A DNA stretch of 64,000 bases from Aurelia coerulea (lineage: Eukaryota; Cnidaria; Scyphozoa; Semaeostomeae; Ulmaridae): NCBI GenBank assembly GCA_039566865.1, contig CM076962.1:9418743-9482742 (forward strand), read 5' to 3'. The notes below the pieces were generated by a model that had not been told where the DNA came from, did not search any database, and was given only the letters and a program-made list of their open reading frames with translations. Shown in pieces: positions 59,238 to 64,000 of the stretch; within the stretch, counting starts at the first letter, position 1; each line of letters starts with the position of its first letter. The position numbers and the translations under genes are program-made.

Positions 59238-59386
59238 CTTATGATATTTCGTCCTTGTTTTCGCTCCATTACCCCCTCCCCCCCACACTACCCATTCCGC
59301 TTCAACGAAGTTTTAGCGGAATGACTGTAACAGTAAAAAATAATTCAATTCAATGGAGCAAAACTTAGACGAATATCATCAGTCTA
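59238..59386. mobile_element. 149-bp insertion with imperfect inverted ends and a 13-bp duplication
   Basis: GGGGAGCGGTAGA at 59225-59237 and 59387-59399. The ends pair imperfectly: TGATATTTCGTCC...CGCTCCATT against the inverse of AATGGAGC...GACGAATATCA. The interior has a C-rich tract and a second stem, CCATTCCGCT and AGCGGAATG. No gene. Class unassigned. Confidence 0.65.
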
Positions 59387-59399
59387 GGGGAGCGGTAGA

Positions 59400-60840
59400 T
59401 TGCATTTAATTTAATCCATAATTTTTTAAAGAAAGATCCAGAAGAATTCCGTACAAGCCCCATTGTTTTATAGAGTCCAGGAGGCTTTTTGGGAAGAGAG
59501 ATAGACCCAATGGCTTCTTCAGGCAGCTTTTTTGTTTCGGTAGGGTTGATTTGTTTGCTTGGTATTTGATCACTTAGGTGTTTGTTTTTTTTGTGGCGTT
59601 AGTAGCCTTCGTTGTTGGAGAAATTAGTTGTTGCCTTTAACATGATTTCTTCTTTTACATGAATTCACATTTTTTGTTATTGTTTTCTAGCTATCCTCTT
59701 GACTTTAGTGGCGTCAGTAGCCCAAGGGCGGGGTGGGGGAGCGGTAGTTTGCATTTGATTTAATCCATAATATTTTAAAGGAAAATCCATAAAAATTCCC
59801 TACAAAGCCCATTGTTTTCAAGAGTCCCGTAAGCTTTTTGGAAAGAGAGATAGACCCCTTGGCTTCCTCAGGCGGCTTTGTGTCAGTAGGGTTGATTTAG
59901 TTGTCTGGTATTTGTTCACTTAGGTGTTTGTCTTTTTTGTGGCGTTAGCAGCCTTCGTTGTTTGCCTTTGTTTAAGTGTATGCGCTATTTGTTTGGTAGG
60001 AATGATGTAGTCGTAATTCTTTGCTTAGCGGCCATAGTAGCTTTTTGCCGTTATTGACGGTACCATTGTTGTTGTGGTAGCGTAGCAGCCTTCGTTGTTT
60101 GCCTTTGTTTAAGTGTATGCGCTATTTGTTTGGTAGGAATGATGTAGTCGTAATTCTTTGCTTAGCGGCCATAGTAGCTTTTTGCCGTTATTGACGGTAC
60201 CATTGTTGTTGTGGTAGCGTTGTTCATTGGGTTGCCCAAGTAGCGTTTGTTGCGCTCACCCCAAGTTGCTCTTCTTGCCTCATTGCCGTAAGTTGCAGTT
60301 GCATTTCGTGACGTTGTGATTATTGTGACCGCTTCGGTAGATCTCCAGTCTCCCTACTCGTAGAGCTTTATTCGAGTCAGTAGAGTTGATTTAGATTCCT
60401 TCATTGCCCTAGTTTTCTTTCTTTCTTATGTGGCGTTCGTAGCGTTTGTTGTGGGAGAAATTAGTTGTTAACTTCGTTTCGGTGTGTGCGTTATTTGTTT
60501 AGTAGAGAAAATATAGTCGTAATTGTTGCCATAGTGGCCATTGTAGCTTTTGTGCCCTTAGTTGCCTTCCTTGCGTTATTAGTGTTAGTTGTGCAAGGTA
60601 AACCTTGCTGTTGTGGTTGCGTTAGTTGTTCAAGTTCCTCCCAGTAGCTTTAACTCCGTCCATTAATGTAGTTGCTCTTCTCGGGTAATTTCCCTTAGTT
60701 GCATTTGCTGACGTTGTTGTTATTTTAGAACGTTTCCGTAGATCTCAGCCTCCCTTGTGGAAGATAAGATCAGGTAGGAAGACTGCAAGAGTTATACTCA
60801 GCCCTTCGAGGAAAGTTTTATGGCAACAGTGGAAGAAATG
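59400..60840. repeat. T/G-rich tail with a 137-bp tandem duplication
   Basis: Usual tail order. 59948-60084 is duplicated at 60085-60221 (both GCAGCCTTCGTTG...GTGGTAGCGT). A 60-codon frame at 60465-60647 reads VVIVAIVAIVAF, a by-product of the nonamer repeats. Confidence 0.8.
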
Positions 60841-60876
60841 GACTGCTCATGCGCAGGGGCATTTGTGGGGGGGAAG

Positions 60877-61020
60877 TTGGCACATTGCCAAATGACGTCA
60901 CATAATTTGGCAAAGTGCCAAGTCACATGACCGGAACTTGGCACCGTGCCAAGTCACATGACCAATTTTGGAACTTTGCCAAGTAAGTCACGTGACATGG
61001 GGGCAGACACGTGACTGCCC
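60877..61020. promoter_or_regulatory. NFI-palindrome / CRE / E-box cluster
   Basis: Exact NFI sites at 60877-60891, 60907-60921 and 60938-60952; CRE at 60893-60900; GTCACGTGAC at 60987-60996. Confidence 0.75.
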
Positions 61021-61080
61021 CCAACTAAAGTGAGATAGTGTGACTGCCCTGACAGTGTAGCCCCCTTTTGTATGGGATAG

Positions 61081-61750
61081 GTCATTTGAAATTAGCCAAT
61101 AAGAGTCGGCTGTTATGTTTAGTAAGTTCAGTATGGAGTTTGTACCAATTGAAATTAGCCAATGGCAATCTGCCTATGCTAGATGGGCTGGGTCATTTGA
61201 AATTAGCCAATAACAGTCAGCTTTCATCTTTAGTAGCTTCACTATGGGTTTTGTACCAATTGAAATTAGCCAATGGCAATCTGCATATGCTAGATCTGTT
61301 GGATCATTTGAAATTAGCCAATAGCAGTCGGCTTTCATCTTTAGTAGCTTCACTATGGGTTTTGTACCAATTGAAATTAGCCAATGGCAATCTGCATATG
61401 CTAGATCTGTTAGGTCATATGAAATTTGCCAATAAGAGTCGGCTATTATGTTCAGTATGTTCAGTATGGAGTCCATACCAATTGAAATTAGCCAATAGCA
61501 ATCTGCATATGCTAGATCTGTTAGGTCATTTGAAATTAGCCAATAAGAGTCGGCTATTATGTTCAGTAAGTTCACTATGGGGTTTTTTACCAATTGAATT
61601 TAGCCAATGGCAATCTGCCTATGCTAGATGGGTTGGGTCATTTGAAATTAGCCAATAAGAGTCGGCTTTCGCCTTTAGTAGCTTCACTATGGAGGAGTCT
61701 GTACCAATCCAAATTAGCCAATGGCAATCTGCATATGGTGGAGGGGCTAG
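61081..61750 (+). repeat. CCAAT-box array, six units
   Basis: Units start at 61081, 61192, 61303, 61414, 61525 and 61637; the first four are exactly 111 bp, then 112 and 114. Unit 4 has TTTGCCAAT in its first box. The 196-codon frame here mirrors the repeat and ends where the period slips. Confidence 0.9.
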
Positions 61751-62424
61751 GTTATGTGAAAATAGCCAACAGGAAGTACCTTTTGTCTTTGCTGGATAAG
61801 TGCTGAATGCTGCGCACAATAACCTCTGTGCAGGTTAACGTATTCATTATGAATTGAAGTAATGAGCAACTAATGATGTTATCGTTCTTATAAACGATTG
61901 TTTCCCGGAGAAGTGGCTTTCTAATGATGTTGGCACGATTAACTTCCTACCTAATGATGTTGGCACGATGAAATTACCTGCAAAATCTGTTGCGACATAA
62001 GATTTGGTCTTGCAGATGATCTGTAGTTGACCGCTGAATGTTAGGATAGTGATTCGTGAAGTTGAAATATCTACAGGAGTGTTTGTTTGGGGAGTAGATC
62101 TTCGAAGATAGCGATTATGAAATTTAAATTGGATGAAATTACCTTGGGGGAAAGAGTGAAGGGAATTCAACGGAAGTTTCAGAAAGCAACAGGATGGAAG
62201 TGAAACGTAAGTAGGCCTATGTTTTCGCTCGAGCAGGAAGAAAGCTGGAGTTATTTGCTTCTTGCGTATTTTTCATGACAGAACAGTTTTACTTCTTGCT
62301 TCAGATGGGAATAGGCCTAACTATACTCGTTGTTGACTTCCATATTGAGCTCACTGCAAAACGTAGGGACTTGCAAAGTCACATGATAGGAACTGGGGGG
62401 TTGTGCCGAGTCACATGACCAATT
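61751..62424. other. Conserved inter-block segment, copy 3
   Basis: Homologous to 45616-46240 and 57482-58142; GTAAGT at 62207-62212 in AAACGTAAGTAGG. Confidence 0.6.
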
Positions 62425-62934
62425 TTGGCAACGTGCCAAGTGAGTCACGTGACATGGGGTGCCATCACGTGACTGCCCCCAGTCAGTTTCCCATTGTTTT
62501 TGTGGAGGTGAGCCCCACCTGTTGTGGAGGAGGACATGAGCCCCTGTGCAGTTCCATTGCGTGACGTCGGTGTTACGTAGCCCCTAGGTTGTTGACAATC
62601 CAGCATTGTTTTCTGTCGACAAACCCACTTTGTCCGTTGACGACCCTTGATGACCCCATCAAGAGTCGTTAGTGACTCACCTCCATTGTTCCGTGACGTT
62701 CAACATACGTCAAACTGGAAAATAGGACGGCTGCCAATAAGTTCCCCCGCTCCTACCCCAGCCCGAGTGGCTGCCCCCAACTTCTCACACAGATTTGGCT
62801 AACTTAGATTTTCGGGGTGATTTTTCGAGAGGAATTGCGGCCGCTAGGGGGCAGGGGAAGCAGGCGATCCGAGTGGAGCACACACACAAATTCGAGGACA
62901 AAAGAACAATCTTAGCCGATCGTGCACCCGTTAG
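62425..62934 (+). promoter_or_regulatory. Second NFI/E-box block and promoter-like segment
   Basis: TTGGCAACGTGCCAA (62425-62439), GTCACGTGAC (62444-62453), ATCACGTGACTGCCCCC, CRE-like GTGACGTCGGTG and the CCCTTGATGACCCCATCAAG stem-loop. Confidence 0.6.
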
Positions 62935-63057
62935 TATATAGACTAGGAATCCGAACCCGCGCTGCGCGCGGGTTCGGAGTTCCTAGCTCCTGCGGAGGGC
63001 TTGGGCGCCTTCGGCGCCCGGGCCGCCTGCGGCGGCCACTGTCGCGCTTCGCGCGCC
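62935..63057 (+). promoter_or_regulatory. TATA box and four GC hairpins
   Basis: TATATAG, ACTAGG, then all four stems. Stem 2 has its loop changed from TCC to TTC; stems unchanged. Confidence 0.8.
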
Positions 63058-64000
63058 ACAATATCAGTACTTTCAGTGTTATTCTCTTCGTTGGTGTTAT
63101 TGCTTTATACTTGCTCTTGTTATCCGTCATTGTTCTAGTTACCTTAGTTCATAATCTGATGTAGTTGCATTGGTAGATGAAGTGAGAATAGTTGCCGCAT
63201 GGCTCTTCTTCACGTACCTGAAGTGTGTTAGTAGTGGGCCTTAATTAGCAGTAGGCCTTAATTAGTAGTAGGTCTTCTTAGTAGGCGTTAATTAGCTCAT
63301 TGGTAGCCTGCCGAATTAGTTGTAATTTTAGTTATTTATTTTCTAGCCTACTTTAAATAGATTATTTATAATAAAAATAATAACAAAAATAACAATGTCT
63401 ATAGATATGCAGTTAACTTTATTCTCTTCTATTTTCATTAATTCACATTTTTTGTTATTGTTTTCTAGCTATCCTCTTTACTTTAGTGGCGTTAGTAGCC
63501 CAAGGGTGGGGTTGGGGGAGCGGTAGTTTGCATTTAATGTAATCCATAATTTTTTAAAGCAAAATCCATCAAAATTCCCTACAAACCCTATTGTTTTAAA
63601 GAGTCCCGGAGGCTTTTTGGGAAGAGAGATAGACCCCTTGGCTTCCCCAGGCAGCTCTTTTGCTTCAGTAGGGTTGATTTAGTTGCCTGGTATTTGTTCA
63701 CTTAGGTGTTTGTTTCTTTTGTGGCCTTAGTAGCCTTCGTTGTTGGAGAAATTAGTTGTTGCCTTTGTTTTAGTGTATGCGTTATTTGTTTGGTAGAAAT
63801 GATGTAGTCGTAATTCTTGGCTTAGCAGCGGGCATAGTAGCTTTTTGCCGTTATTGATGGTACGATTGTTGTTGTGGTAGCGTTGTTCATTTTGTTGCCC
63901 AAGTAGCGTTTGTTGCGTTCACCCCTTGATTTAATGAAGTTGGTCTTCTTGCCTCATTGCCGTAAGTTGCAGTTGCATTTCGTGACGTTGTGATTATTAT
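63058..64000. repeat. T/G-rich tail, running off the window
   Basis: Very close to 42466-43380: same AGTAGGCCTTAATTAG variants, GGGGTTGGGGGAGCGG and CCCCAGGCAGCTC. The tail after copy 3 is thus most like the tail after type 2 copy 1. Confidence 0.75.

Larger units (their letters stand above)
60840..63057 (+). repeat. Long promoter-like module (type 1), copy 3
   Basis: Same order as the other two type 1 modules, with six CCAAT units. The promoter-like part near 62840 has diverged (GCGGCCGCTAGGGGGCAGG). Confidence 0.85.

Noticed and set aside
60465..60647. Hydrophobic frame with VVIVAIVAIVAF as a membrane peptide
   Set aside because: It is produced by the period-9 T/G-rich repeat; similar frames appear wherever that repeat is in phase.

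Overview
This is a repeat-dominated stretch of a eukaryotic, probably metazoan, genome with no intact protein-coding gene that I can support. The only recognisable proteins are broken retroelement polymerases. The C-terminal style of the LINE and the Penelope-type and DIRS/Ngaro-type relics fit a marine invertebrate. An anthozoan cnidarian (coral or anemone) is my best guess, from recognition only.

Left half (1-37941): an A+T-rich satellite with a monomer of about 245 bp, all in one orientation. I estimate roughly 135 monomers. Two interwoven monomer types form dimers of about 490-500 bp and higher-order blocks of about 2.75-2.96 kb. Two DNA transposons interrupt the array: a 4.06-kb element flanked by TTAA with 24-bp terminal inverted repeats (18109-22172), and an 861-bp TA-flanked fold-back element (34736-35596). 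Nearly every monomer keeps a short palindrome around AGCACTA...TAGTGCT, and some variants change both arms together.

Junction (37942-39713): unique-looking sequence, a degenerate direct repeat, and a frameshifted RT-RNase H relic of DIRS/Ngaro type on the minus strand. It ends at a TATA-like motif followed by a GC-rich hairpin.

Right half (39714-64000): a complex long-period array. Each full module holds, in order: (1) an enhancer-like block of exact NFI-type palindromes, a CRE (TGACGTCA) and GTCACGTGAC E-boxes; (2) in three of the modules, an array of exact or near-exact 111-bp units rich in CCAAT boxes (4, 5 and 6 units); (3) a conserved segment with a consensus splice donor; (4) a second NFI/E-box block; (5) a GC-richer promoter-like stretch ending in a TATA box; (6) a cluster of up to four perfect GC hairpins starting a few bases after TATA; (7) a 1-3 kb T/G-rich tail made of degenerate GTTAGTTGC-like nonamers. 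Full modules with the CCAAT array lie at about 44930-46926, 56700-58775 and 60840-63057. Shorter ones lack the array (about 41600-42465 and 53300-54255, plus one split by a LINE at 50480-52690).

Younger insertions sit in this array: a 5'-truncated LINE, three LINE 3' ends, a palindromic 583-bp TA-flanked element, a Penelope-like fragment with a hammerhead-like core, a 302-bp element with poly-G/poly-C ends, a 149-bp insertion with a 13-bp duplication, and a 1.03-kb insertion. The most interesting hypothesis is that the right half is a multicopy family of TATA-driven, probably noncoding transcription units whose RNAs would begin in a GC hairpin cluster. Sequence shows the architecture; transcription is inference.
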